A DNA stretch of 64,000 nt from Proteobacteria bacterium 005FR1 (lineage in GTDB: Bacteria; Pseudomonadota; Gammaproteobacteria; Pseudomonadales; Cellvibrionaceae): NCBI GenBank assembly GCA_026192395.1, contig WACF01000001.1, positions 3,160,309-3,224,308 on the forward strand. The letters run 5' to 3'. A program made the translations under genes and the position numbers. This document shows positions 53,946 to 62,261 of this stretch, piece by piece. Position 1 is the stretch's first letter. Every line of letters begins with the position of its first letter. The notes beneath the pieces are model-generated. The model searched no databases and was not told where the DNA came from. It saw nothing but the letters and a program-made list of their open reading frames with translations.

Positions 53946-55610
53946 ATGACTGAAACTGCGCACGACACAATCGACACGAATCAGAATCAGACGGGCATCG
54001 ACAAGAATCATCGAAAGGTGATTCTTGCATCCTCCCTGGGAACAGTATTCGAGTGGTACGACTTCTTTCTGTACGGCTCGCTGGCTGCCATCATTCGCAC
54101 CAAGTTCTTCGCAGGGGTCAATGAGACCACAGGCTTTATCTTCACCCTGCTGGCCTTCGCGGCGGGCTTCGCGGTTCGCCCCTTTGGCGCCCTGGTGTTT
54201 GGCCGCCTCGGCGATATGGTGGGCCGCAAGTTCACCTTTCTGATCACGATTCTGATCATGGGTCTGTCCACGGCACTGGTGGGACTGCTGCCCACCTATG
54301 CGACCATCGGCGTGGCCGCGCCGATCCTGCTCATCACGCTGCGCCTGCTGCAAGGTCTCGCGCTTGGGGGTGAATATGGCGGGGCGGCCGTTTACGTGGC
54401 CGAGCACGCACCGCCGGGCAAGCGCGGCTTTTACACCAGCTGGATCCAGACCACCGCCACTCTGGGCCTGTTTCTCTCGTTGCTGGTAATCCTCGGATGT
54501 CAGTACCTGGTGGGCGACGCCTTTGCCGATTGGGGCTGGCGCCTGCCCTTCCTGCTGTCACTGGTGTTGCTCGCTGTTTCCGTTTACATCCGCATGCAGC
54601 TCAATGAGTCGCCAGTGTTCCAGGAAATGAAGAACGAAGGCACGCTCTCCAAGTCGCCACTCAAAGATTCCTTTGCCAACTGGCCGAACCTGAAAATCGT
54701 GTTGCTCGCCTTGTTCGGCGCAACGGCAGGGCAGGCGGTGGTCTGGTACACCGGCCAGTTCTATGCGCTGTTCTTCCTCACCGAAATGCTTCAGATGCAA
54801 GGGCAAACGGCAAACATTCTGATTGCCTGCGCACTGCTGCTCGGAACGCCCTTCTTCGTAATCTTCGGCATCCTTTCCGACAAGATCGGCCGCAAGGCGA
54901 TCATCATGACCGGCTGTCTGCTGGCGGCGGCGAGTTACTTCCCGATCTTCAACGCGCTCACCCACTATGTGAATCCGGCTATCCAGACCGCTAGCGAAAA
55001 CAGTCCTGTGGTCATCGCGGCGGATCCGGATACCTGCAGTGTGCAGATCGATCCGACCGGCACCGCGGAATTCCGCAGCTCCTGTGATATTGCCGTCGCC
55101 TATCTGGCCGGACGCGGTGTTCCCTACAGCAATGAAGAAACCACCGGTGGCGTGGCACAGGTGCGAGTCGGTGATCAGGTTATTGCCTCTTTTGAAGGTG
55201 ATCAGCTGAGCCGCGAGGAATTCGCCAGCCAGCGAAACGCATTCACGACCCAGATGGACCAGTCGCTGGACGCAGCGGGCTATCCCCAGCAGGCGGACCC
55301 GGAAAATATCAATTACCCAATGGTGGTGCTGCTGCTGACCGCGCTGGTGATTCTCGTCACGATGGTCTACGGCCCGATCGCTGCCTGGCTGGTGGAACTG
55401 TTTCCATCGCGGATTCGTTATACCTCCATGTCCTTGCCCTACCACATCGGTAACGGATGGTTCGGTGGCTTCCTGCCCGCAGTGTCTTTTGGTCTGGTGG
55501 CGCTGACCGGCGACATTTACTATGGCCTGTGGTACCCGGTCACCGTCGCGCTGGTCTCGGCGATCATCGGCATCTTCTTCCTGCGCGAAACCAAGGACGA
55601 CCCGCTGTAA
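53946..55610 (+). CDS. MFS transporter, MHS (metabolite:H+ symporter) family, with periplasmic insert
   Basis: A 554-residue secondary transporter with twelve membrane helices. The start F-E-W-Y-D-F-F-L-Y-G, the loop G-R-L-G-D-M-V-G-R-K and the helix-4 block R-L-L-Q-G-L-A-L-G-G-E-Y-G-G-A are typical of MHS carriers such as ProP and KgtP. Unlike these (about 430-500 residues), it has an insert of about 115 residues (about 341-454) between helices 9 and 10, which by topology is periplasmic and holds two cysteines. The ATG at 53946 is chosen because the helices begin soon after; the earlier in-frame start adds a poorly coding stretch. Probable proton-coupled import of a carboxylate or osmolyte. 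Confidence 0.9.
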   Translation: MTETAHDTIDTNQNQTGIDKNHRKVILASSLGTVFEWYDFFLYGSLAAIIRTKFFAGVNETTGFIFTLLAFAAGFAVRPFGALVFGRLGDMVGRKFTFLITILIMGLSTALVGLLPTYATIGVAAPILLITLRLLQGLALGGEYGGAAVYVAEHAPPGKRGFYTSWIQTTATLGLFLSLLVILGCQYLVGDAFADWGWRLPFLLSLVLLAVSVYIRMQLNESPVFQEMKNEGTLSKSPLKDSFANWPNLKIVLLALFGATAGQAVVWYTGQFYALFFLTEMLQMQGQTANILIACALLLGTPFFVIFGILSDKIGRKAIIMTGCLLAAASYFPIFNALTHYVNPAIQTASENSPVVIAADPDTCSVQIDPTGTAEFRSSCDIAVAYLAGRGVPYSNEETTGGVAQVRVGDQVIASFEGDQLSREEFASQRNAFTTQMDQSLDAAGYPQQADPENINYPMVVLLLTALVILVTMVYGPIAAWLVELFPSRIRYTSMSLPYHIGNGWFGGFLPAVSFGLVALTGDIYYGLWYPVTVALVSAIIGIFFLRETKDDPL

Positions 55611-55622
55611 CAGCTCGCATTT

Positions 55623-55680
55623 CTGGCAGGTGACGGCCATCGCGTTGCAACATGCAACCGCGATGGCTGTCATCTGCCAG
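55623..55680 (+). other. Long intercistronic RNA hairpin
   Basis: CTGGCAGGTGACGGCCATCG pairs with a downstream arm across about 58 bases, with two G-U pairs and one bulge, and TTGCA/TGCAA closing the tip. It lies between the carrier and the lipoprotein gene and lacks a T-run. Confidence 0.7.
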
Positions 55681-55708
55681 AGCCTTCAAAACAGTTGAGG
55701 AGACGGTG

Positions 55709-56143
55709 ATGAAACGACGTTCCTGCATTGCGGCGGCTTCTTTGAGCGCAGTGCTTTTGGCAAGCAGTGGCTGTGGTTACTTCCTCTATCCGGAGCGCGT
55801 GGGGCAGACCAGCGGACGAATTGATCCGGCCGTTGCCTTGCTGGATGCCGCCGGTCTGTTGATCGGCATCATCCCCGGCGTCATCGCTTTCGCCGTGGAC
55901 ATATCGACCGGCACCATCTACCTGCCACAGGGCGAAGAAAACGTCATCGAAAAACATCAGAAGCGTCTGTCGTCTTTCGACTCGCTCGAGCTGCAGCCGG
56001 TGGATGGAATGGCAGTCAATGTCGACCAGACCTTGCTCGCAGAGAAACTGACAGGGGAACTGGGCGACTCTATCGATCCTGCACAGATCAGCTATTACAG
56101 AGTTCGAGATGGTGAGCTGGTGTGGCTGCGCGAAGTCAGATGA
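55709..56143 (+). CDS. Small lipoprotein of unknown function
   Basis: A 144-residue protein from the ATG at 55709 with GAGGAG upstream. The lipobox A-S-S-G-C puts a lipid on Cys; the next residues G-Y-F-L-Y-P-E-R-V-G-Q and I-D-P-A-V-A-L-L-D-A-A-G-L-L mark a family of conserved small lipoproteins in gammaproteobacteria. A hydrophobic stretch I-I-P-G-V-I-A-F-A-V-D follows, then S-T-G-T-I-Y-L-P. The acidic second half has no motif. Its role is not known. It is on the same strand as the carrier upstream, separated by a long hairpin. Confidence 0.75.
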   Translation: MKRRSCIAAASLSAVLLASSGCGYFLYPERVGQTSGRIDPAVALLDAAGLLIGIIPGVIAFAVDISTGTIYLPQGEENVIEKHQKRLSSFDSLELQPVDGMAVNVDQTLLAEKLTGELGDSIDPAQISYYRVRDGELVWLREVR

Positions 56144-56160
56144 CTGAGACGATAGACGTT

Positions 56161-56254
56161 CACCCACTGCGTCATTCCGGCGCAGGCCGGAATCTATGGA
56201 TACCGCAGTGCCAGGACGTGGATTCCGGCCTGCGCCGGAATGACGCAGTGGGTG
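56161..56254. repeat. Perfect 34-bp inverted repeat with nested hairpins
   Basis: Arms 56161-56194 and 56221-56254 are exact reverse complements, separated by 26 bases. Each arm carries its own smaller palindrome (ATTCCGGC...GCCGGAAT), as in paired REP elements. It follows directly the small lipoprotein gene. Confidence 0.93.
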
Positions 56255-56270
56255 TAGACGACACTGTGCC

Positions 56271-56305
56271 GCGACTGGCGACTGGCGACTGGCGACTAGC
56301 GACTG
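56271..56305. repeat. Heptamer tandem repeat, unit GCGACTG, five copies
   Basis: Five head-to-tail copies, the fourth with one substitution (GCGACTA). The array ends just before the ribosome site (GGAGA) of the next gene, so copy number changes alter the leader but not the ribosome site. Confidence 0.92.
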
Positions 56306-56314
56306 GAGACTTAA

Positions 56315-56749
56315 ATGAAGCTCACTCCCTTCCATCTGGCCATTCAGGTTCGCGACATTCCCGAAGCCCGCGACTTCTATGGAAGCAAACTCGGCTTTTC
56401 CGAAGGACGGTCCTCCGATGTGTGGGTGGACTTCAACATGTTCGGGCATCAACTGGTGACGCACCTGAACGCGGGGCTCGGCCGAGAAGGCATGGTGGCG
56501 AGCATTGCCAACGCTGTCGACGGAGACGGCGTTCCGGTTCCCCACTTCGGCGTGGTGCTGGAATTGTCTGACTGGGAAGCGTTGGCCGAACGTGTGAAAG
56601 GTTTTGTCGATACCTTCATCATCGAACCGCGCATTCGCTTCAAGGGCGAGCCTGGCGAGCAAGCGACGATGTTTTTTGCCGATCCCTCTGGCAACGCGCT
56701 CGAGTTCAAAGCCTTCCGGGACATCGAGGGCGCTTTGTTCGCGAAGTAA
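56315..56749 (+). CDS. VOC family (glyoxalase-like) protein
   Basis: A 144-residue cytoplasmic protein with two VOC modules: F-H-L-A-I-Q-V-R-D-I-P-E-A-R-D-F-Y at the start and M-F-F-A-D-P-S-G-N-A-L-E-F-K near the end. The H of H-L-A and the final E are the usual metal ligands. The start ATG lies six bases after GGAGA, directly behind a heptamer array. Related proteins are often annotated as glyoxalase or bleomycin-resistance-like; no substrate can be given. It converges with the efflux operon, sharing the terminator. Confidence 0.88.
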   Translation: MKLTPFHLAIQVRDIPEARDFYGSKLGFSEGRSSDVWVDFNMFGHQLVTHLNAGLGREGMVASIANAVDGDGVPVPHFGVVLELSDWEALAERVKGFVDTFIIEPRIRFKGEPGEQATMFFADPSGNALEFKAFRDIEGALFAK

Positions 56750-56762
56750 ATTTCTTACAGGC

Positions 56763-56793
56763 AAAAAAAAGCCGGACAGCTTAGTGTCCGGCT
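56763..56793 (-). terminator. Rho-independent terminator of the efflux operon
   Basis: Read on the minus strand: AGCCGGACA / TGTCCGGCT stem, 6-base loop, followed by eight T. It lies 20 bases after the end of the RND permease gene. Confidence 0.92.
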
Positions 56794-56812
56794 GTACCAC
56801 GAAGGCACCAAG

Positions 56813-59800
56813 CTATGTCTGGGCTTCGAGCAAATCCGCCGCGGTATTTTCGCCGCCCTCGTTTCTGCCTCTTCGCTTGATCAGCTTCTCCACTGCCACG
56901 TAAAACATCGGCACGAAGAAGGTTGCCAGGAAAGTTGCGCTGAACATGCCACCCAACACACCGATGCCGATCGCGTTCTGACTCGCCGAGCCGGCGCCGC
57001 TGGCAATCGCCAGTGGAACTACGCCGAGCATGAAAGCCATGGAGGTCATGATGATCGGGCGGAAGCGCTGGCGGGTAGCCTGCATAGTTGCATCCACGAG
57101 ATCGTGACCACTTTCGTAGAGCCGCTTGGCGAACTCTACGATCAGGATCGCGTTCTTCGCGGTCAGACCGATCGCCGTCAGCAGCGCCACTTGAAAGTAA
57201 ACGTCGTTGTTCATGCCCTGCATCCAGGTGGCGACCACGGCACCGATGATGCCCAACGGCACAGCGAGAATCACCGCGATGGGCACCGACCAGCTCTCAT
57301 ACAAGGCCGCCAGCGACAGGAACACCACCACGATCGCCAGGGCGTAAAGCATCGGAGCCTGGGCGCCGGACAGGCGCTCTTCGTAAGAAATTCCGGACCA
57401 CTGCAGTCCGAAGTCTCCCGGCAGCGAATCTACCAGCGCTTCGATTTCCTGCATTGCATCGCCGGAGCTGACGCCCGGGGCCGGCGCGCCCTGGATATTG
57501 ATGGAGCTATCACCATTGAAGCGTTCCAGCTTCGGTGAGCCGTAAATCCATTGCGGGCTCGAGAATTCGGCAAAGGAAATCATTTCCCCCTGGTTATTGC
57601 GCACGTACCAATTGCCGATGTTGTCCGGCGACATGCGGAAAGGCGCGTCGCCCTGCATGTAGACGCGTTTGATCCGGCCCTGATCGATGAAGTCGTTGAC
57701 GTAGCTCGAGCCCCAGGCCGTTTGCAGCGTCTGGTTGATGTCCGATAGATTCAGCCCCAGTGCGCGCGCCTTTTCATTGTCGATGTTCAACTTGAATTGG
57801 GCCACGTCGTTGAAGCCATTCGGCCGAACGCCGACCAGCTTGGTATTCTGCGCGGCCATGCCCAGCAACTGGCCCCGTGCCTTCATCAGCGCGTCATGCC
57901 CGGCGCCGGCCTGGTCGATCAACTGGAAGTCGAAGCCAGAGGCATTGCCCAACTCCTGAATCGGCGGCGGAAAGAAGGAAAAGCCCACGGCGTCCTTCAA
58001 CTGCGCCAACCGTGCATTGAGCCGCTGCGAGAGGGCAAACACGCTTTGATCTTCGTTCGGGCGCTCCGACCAGTCTTTCAGACGGATCACGCCGAAGCCG
58101 GCATTTTGTGCAACGCCAGCCGGATTGAAGCCGGCGATCGTGAGCAGGTGATCCACGTTTTCCTTTTCTTCGCTCAGAATGTAGTCCTCCACCTGCTTCA
58201 TGCTTTCCAGCGTACGCTCGGCAGTTGCACCCGGAGGAGCGGTAACCATCATGAAGACCGCGCCCTGATCTTCATTGGGCAGAAAGGCGGTCGGCAGTCG
58301 CAGGAAGATCAAGGCCAGCCCGCCTACCAGCACGAAATAAATCATGAAGAAGCGAAACAGCCGGTTGGCCATGAAGCCAGCGCTCCTTTCGTAGAAAGCG
58401 CGCAGTCCATCGAAGCGGGTGTTGAACCAGCGGAAGAAACCCTTTGGCTCGTGGGTTGCGTCTGCCGCTCTCAAAAAGGTGCTACAGAGCGAGGGCGACA
58501 GAATCAGCGCGACGAACACCGATAAGGTGATCGCCGACACCATGGTGACCGCAAACTGGCGATAGATCACGCCGGCGGATCCGCTGAAGAATGCCATGGG
58601 AATGAATACCGCCGACAGCACCAGCGCGATGCCCACCAGCGCGCCGGAGATCTGCTCCATGGACTTGCGGGTGGCTTCCTTGGGCGAAAGGCCTTCCTCC
58701 GTGATCAGACGCTCGACGTTTTCCACCACCACGATGGCATCGTCCACCAGCAAGCCGATGGTGAGGACGATGGCGAACATGGTGAGGGTATTGATCGTGA
58801 ACCCGAAAATGGACAGCACGCCCATGGTGCCCAGCAGCACCACTGGCACCGCAATGGCCGGAATCAACGTGGCGCGCACGTTTTGCAGGAACAGGAACAT
58901 CACCAGGAAGACCAGTACGGCCGCTTCCAGCAAGGTTTTCGCCACTTCGCGAATGGAATTCTCAACGAAGGGGGTGGAGTCGTTGGGATAAACGACGGTG
59001 AGTTTTTCCGGCAGAAAGGGTTTCAGCGCTTCAATGCGCGCCTTCACCGCGTCCGCGGTTTCCAGCGCATTGGCGCCGGCTGCGAGCGTCACCGCCAGAC
59101 CGGCGGCGGGTCTGCGCTCGAGGCGTACGATGCGCTCATAACCCTGCGAGCCCAGTTCCACGCGCGCGACGTCGCGAATGCGCACCTGGGAGCCGTCCGG
59201 ATTGACGCGCAAGACGATGCGCTCGAATTCTTCCGGCGTTTGCAGGCGCGACTGCGCCGACAAGGTCGCGGTCAGCTGCTGCCCCGACACCGCCGGCAGG
59301 CCGCCAATCTGACCGGCAGACACGTCAGTATTTTGTTCGCGAATGGCCGCGCGCACATCAGCGACCGAGAGCTTGTAGCTATAGAGCTTGTTCGGATCCA
59401 GCCAGATGCGCATCGCATTGGGCGAGCCGAAAACCTGCGTGCTGCCAACGCCGTTGACCCGCGCCACCGCTTCGCGCACCTGCGAGGACACCAGATCACC
59501 CAGCTGCTGCAGACTGAGGCTGCCATCGGTGGAAGAGAAGCTGGCGATCAGCAGGAAGGCGCTGTTGGCCTTGTTCACCGACACGCCCATGGCCTGCACT
59601 TCCTGCGGCAACTGCGGCAGCGCGGCGTGCACTTTGTTCTGGGTCTGCACCTGCGCGATGTCGGGGTCCGCTTCCGGCTCGAAGGTCAGGGTTATTGTGG
59701 CGGCGCCATCGGTGCTGGACGAGGAAAAGTAACGCAGATAATCGAGGCCGGTCAGCTGTTGCTCGATTACCTGCGTCACACTGTTTTCCATGGTTTTTGC

Positions 59801-59959
59801 CGATGCGCCCGGGAAGCTGGTGCTGACAATGATGGTGGGCGGTGCCACGCTCGGATACAGCTCTACCGGCAAACGGAAAACCGACAGGGCGCCGAACAGC
59901 ATGATGATGATGGCGATCACCCAGGCGAAAACCGGACGATCGATAAAGAACTTGGACAC
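56813..59959 (-). CDS. acrB: RND multidrug efflux permease, HAE1 family (AcrB/MexB-like)
   Basis: A 1048-residue proton-driven exporter with twelve membrane helices and two large periplasmic loops. The proton relay pair is D406-D407 in G-L-L-V-D-D-A-I (407/408 in E. coli AcrB), with the lysine of helix 10 in G-L-T-A-K-N-A-I-L-I-V-E. The N-terminus F-F-I-D-R-P-V-F-A-W-V and the Q-Q-x-T-G-L-D-Y-L block are typical. Length equals MexB/AcrB. It lies 99 bases downstream of its adaptor gene on the same strand. No outer-membrane channel gene (TolC/OprM type) is in the operon, so a channel from elsewhere must be used. Exports hydrophobic drugs or biocides, by family. Confidence 0.95.
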   Translation of the reverse strand: MSKFFIDRPVFAWVIAIIIMLFGALSVFRLPVELYPSVAPPTIIVSTSFPGASAKTMENSVTQVIEQQLTGLDYLRYFSSSSTDGAATITLTFEPEADPDIAQVQTQNKVHAALPQLPQEVQAMGVSVNKANSAFLLIASFSSTDGSLSLQQLGDLVSSQVREAVARVNGVGSTQVFGSPNAMRIWLDPNKLYSYKLSVADVRAAIREQNTDVSAGQIGGLPAVSGQQLTATLSAQSRLQTPEEFERIVLRVNPDGSQVRIRDVARVELGSQGYERIVRLERRPAAGLAVTLAAGANALETADAVKARIEALKPFLPEKLTVVYPNDSTPFVENSIREVAKTLLEAAVLVFLVMFLFLQNVRATLIPAIAVPVVLLGTMGVLSIFGFTINTLTMFAIVLTIGLLVDDAIVVVENVERLITEEGLSPKEATRKSMEQISGALVGIALVLSAVFIPMAFFSGSAGVIYRQFAVTMVSAITLSVFVALILSPSLCSTFLRAADATHEPKGFFRWFNTRFDGLRAFYERSAGFMANRLFRFFMIYFVLVGGLALIFLRLPTAFLPNEDQGAVFMMVTAPPGATAERTLESMKQVEDYILSEEKENVDHLLTIAGFNPAGVAQNAGFGVIRLKDWSERPNEDQSVFALSQRLNARLAQLKDAVGFSFFPPPIQELGNASGFDFQLIDQAGAGHDALMKARGQLLGMAAQNTKLVGVRPNGFNDVAQFKLNIDNEKARALGLNLSDINQTLQTAWGSSYVNDFIDQGRIKRVYMQGDAPFRMSPDNIGNWYVRNNQGEMISFAEFSSPQWIYGSPKLERFNGDSSINIQGAPAPGVSSGDAMQEIEALVDSLPGDFGLQWSGISYEERLSGAQAPMLYALAIVVVFLSLAALYESWSVPIAVILAVPLGIIGAVVATWMQGMNNDVYFQVALLTAIGLTAKNAILIVEFAKRLYESGHDLVDATMQATRQRFRPIIMTSMAFMLGVVPLAIASGAGSASQNAIGIGVLGGMFSATFLATFFVPMFYVAVEKLIKRRGRNEGGENTAADLLEAQT

Positions 59960-60058
59960 GGTGCTTGTTCCTAGGGATTTGTTCCTGCTGATTTGTTCAG
60001 CGAGGCGGCTCAGTGAAGCGCCTCTGTTGAGGCCTGGATTGGAAATGACGAACCGTGG

Positions 60059-61273
60059 TTACCGAGCGGTTAGCGCGGGTTCAGTCGGGCTGGCGTTTCG
60101 ACTGGCGGTCGCCTCCCAGGGACTCGGTTGTACGCTCGCGCCGGGCGCCAGCTTTTGGTAGCCCTCCATAACGATGGTGTCGCCTTCGCGAACACCACTG
60201 GTCACCAGCCAGCTGTCGCCGTGAGTACCGCTGGATTCCAGCTGAACCGGTCGGGCCCTGTTGTCGCCGTCCACGGTCCACACCTGCAGACTGCCCTGCG
60301 GCGTGCGAACGGCCGCTCGCTGCGGCACCAGAACGGCTGGGCGCTCGCCCAGTGAGATTCGGGCCCGGACGAACAGGCCCGGCAGCAGTCGGTGATCCGG
60401 ATTGGGGAACAGAGCCCGCAGTCTCACCGCACCGGTGGATTCGTCCACGGTCACATCGCTGGACTGCAGGTATCCGGTGTGAGCATAGATGCCTTCGAGC
60501 CCATCGATTGCCAGTTTGACCGGCTGTTTGCCGCCGCTGCGCAGCTCCGCCTGCAAACGCAGGTAGTCGGTGCTGGACTGGGGCATGTCCACATAAATTG
60601 GATCGAATTGGGTGATGCGCGTCAGTGCCTCGGCCTGGTTGGCGGTCACCAGTGCGCCCTCGGTAATTTTCGAAACGCCGATTCGCCCGCTGATGGGCGA
60701 GTAAACCTTGGTGTACTGCAGGTCGATCTCCGCCGTACGTAGCGCAGCACGTGCCGAAGCGATGCTGGCGTTTGCCTGCTCAAAGGTCGCCTGCGCGTCC
60801 TCGTAGTCCTGCTTGCTCACCGCCTGGCTCTGGGTGAGGCCCGCCAGTCGCTCCATGCGCGCTTGCGCCACTTTGGCCGCGGCCTCGGCCCGTTGCAGTT
60901 CCGCTTTGGCGCGCTGCAGCGTGGCCTGGTAGCTGGCGTCGTCAATCTGATAAAGCTGCTGGCCGGCTTTGACCACACTGCCTTCTTCGAACAGTCGCTT
61001 TGTTACGATGCCGGTCACCTGTGGGCGGATTTCGGCAACCTTGAAGGCCACTGTGCGACCGGGCAGTTCCTGTGTGAGGGTTACCGGCTCCGTGACCACC
61101 GTGCTCACCGCAACCGGGACGGGTCTGCTGCCCATCGTCATGCCGGCGTGAGGCTGATCGCCACTACAGGCCGCCAGACTGGCCACAAGGCTGAAAGCCG
61201 TCAAAATCGAGGAGGCGCGCATCAGTGCGCTACGTCGACGGTCGCGAGGACCAAATGGGGAGTGCACGTGCAT
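60059..61273 (-). CDS. acrA: RND efflux periplasmic adaptor, lipoprotein (AcrA/MexA-like)
   Basis: A 404-residue membrane-fusion protein. From the ATG at 61273 the N-terminus is basic, then hydrophobic, and ends in the lipobox S-L-A-A-C, giving a lipid anchor. It then shows the lipoyl half-motif P-G-R-T-V-A-F-K-V-A-E-I-R-P-Q-V-T-G, a long coiled-coil hairpin rich in A, Q and E (about 110-190), and the beta-barrel part with P-N-P-D-H-R-L-L-P-G-L-F-V-R. It joins the permease to the outer-membrane channel. First gene of the operon; the operator and the divergent repressor lie upstream. A start at 61222 is possible but less good as a signal. Confidence 0.92.
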   Translation of the reverse strand: MHVHSPFGPRDRRRSALMRASSILTAFSLVASLAACSGDQPHAGMTMGSRPVPVAVSTVVTEPVTLTQELPGRTVAFKVAEIRPQVTGIVTKRLFEEGSVVKAGQQLYQIDDASYQATLQRAKAELQRAEAAAKVAQARMERLAGLTQSQAVSKQDYEDAQATFEQANASIASARAALRTAEIDLQYTKVYSPISGRIGVSKITEGALVTANQAEALTRITQFDPIYVDMPQSSTDYLRLQAELRSGGKQPVKLAIDGLEGIYAHTGYLQSSDVTVDESTGAVRLRALFPNPDHRLLPGLFVRARISLGERPAVLVPQRAAVRTPQGSLQVWTVDGDNRARPVQLESSGTHGDSWLVTSGVREGDTIVMEGYQKLAPGASVQPSPWEATASRNASPTEPALTAR

Positions 61274-61360
61274 TGATTCAGCTCGTTTGGAGATTGTGTC
61301 GAAAGAGAACAGAGGGGTAGTTGGGCTGGCTGCCGCTGCTGGACAGTGTACAGGCCGCGA

Positions 61361-61393
61361 ATTATTATACAAACACGCTTGTATGTAAATAAT
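61361..61393. promoter_or_regulatory. Efflux operator, AcrR/TtgR-like palindrome
   Basis: ATACAA-N6-TTGTAT is a perfect dyad (61367-61384), flanked by ATTATT (61361) and AATAAT (61388), also inverted. It lies in the divergent gap between adaptor and repressor genes, and its TACA/TGTA arms resemble known AcrR and TtgR operators. Confidence 0.78.
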
Positions 61394-61466
61394 CGTAAGA
61401 TATCCGATAAGCTGCGCTAAGATTTCTGATAATCCTATAAATATAACGAGCTGTTCCGTAACCAAT

Positions 61467-62090
61467 ATGGCCCGCAAAACCAAAGCTGAAGCATTAGCGA
61501 CCCGTGCCGACATCCTTGATGCCGCCATCCAGGTATTCATGGACAAGGGAGTCGCCGGCGCCACCCTTGAGCAAATCGCCGAAGCCGCCGGGGTAACCCG
61601 GGGCGCGATCTACTGGCACTTCAAGAATAAGCTGGAAATTTTTCGGGAATTGAACAACGAGGTGCAGTCGTCCTTCGTGCAGACCCTGCTGGAGGACCTG
61701 GACCGGGAGCACGAGGAGCCGCTCGAACAATTGCGCGAGCTTTGCATCGAGCTGCTCGTGGACCTGGAGCGCAATCCGCGCAAGCGCAGCATCCTGCTCA
61801 TCCTCTTTCTGCGCTGCGACTATTCCGGTGAGATGGCGGCGGAGCTCCAGCAGCAGCAGGAAAACCAGCGAAAGAATGTTCGCGTTTTTGCCAACTATTT
61901 CAAGCGCGCTATCGACAAGGGCCACCTGGCCCGGGAAGTCGATCCCAACGTCTTGTCGATGTCGCTGATGTGCTACCTGTCCGGTATTGTTTTTGAGTCC
62001 TTTCGTTGCCCTGGCGCCCTGAACCTGAAGTCAAATGCAGGCAAGCTGGTCGATCAATTTTTCAGCGGCCTGGGAAGCTGCCGCCGCTGA
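61467..62090 (+). CDS. TetR-family repressor, AcrR/TtgR type
   Basis: A 207-residue regulator with the helix-turn-helix A-T-L-E-Q-I-A-E-A-A-G-V-T-R-G-A-I-Y-W-H-F-K-N-K, nearly the AcrR signature; AcrR-type C-terminal helices follow, with R-K-R-S-I-L-L-I-L-F-L-R-C-D-Y. It is divergent from the adaptor gene, the standard layout for acrR/ttgR, with the palindrome in the gap. It should repress the pump and itself until a hydrophobic ligand binds. The ATG at 61467 gives the family length (about 210). Confidence 0.93.
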   Translation: MARKTKAEALATRADILDAAIQVFMDKGVAGATLEQIAEAAGVTRGAIYWHFKNKLEIFRELNNEVQSSFVQTLLEDLDREHEEPLEQLRELCIELLVDLERNPRKRSILLILFLRCDYSGEMAAELQQQQENQRKNVRVFANYFKRAIDKGHLAREVDPNVLSMSLMCYLSGIVFESFRCPGALNLKSNAGKLVDQFFSGLGSCRR

Positions 62091-62172
62091 CCCCGCTTGT
62101 CGTCGCTCCTGTTCTTTCTTCTTCACTATTGTAGGTTTCGCAAAAGTCTCGAGCATTGCAGTGCACAGTGGT

Positions 62173-62194
62173 ATCGTGGCCCCCCACGATTTTT
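62173..62194 (+). terminator. Hairpin with T-run before metY
   Basis: ATCGTGG / CCACGAT stem, 4-base C loop, then TTTT. It lies 80 bases after the repressor stop and about 70 before metY, so it could end the repressor mRNA or act as a leader attenuator of metY. Confidence 0.6.
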
Positions 62195-62261
62195 CAGGCA
62201 CCACTACCCTGAGTTAATAACACCCTGAATCAATACCCTTAGCTAAAAGCTGGAGACATAA

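Noticed and set aside
54558-55673. 371-codon open frame on the minus strand
   Set aside because: Antisense to the MFS carrier whose helices and motifs are clear.
62091-62261. SAM riboswitch before metY
   Set aside because: I looked for the conserved core shapes of the known classes by eye and found only a simple hairpin with a T-run.
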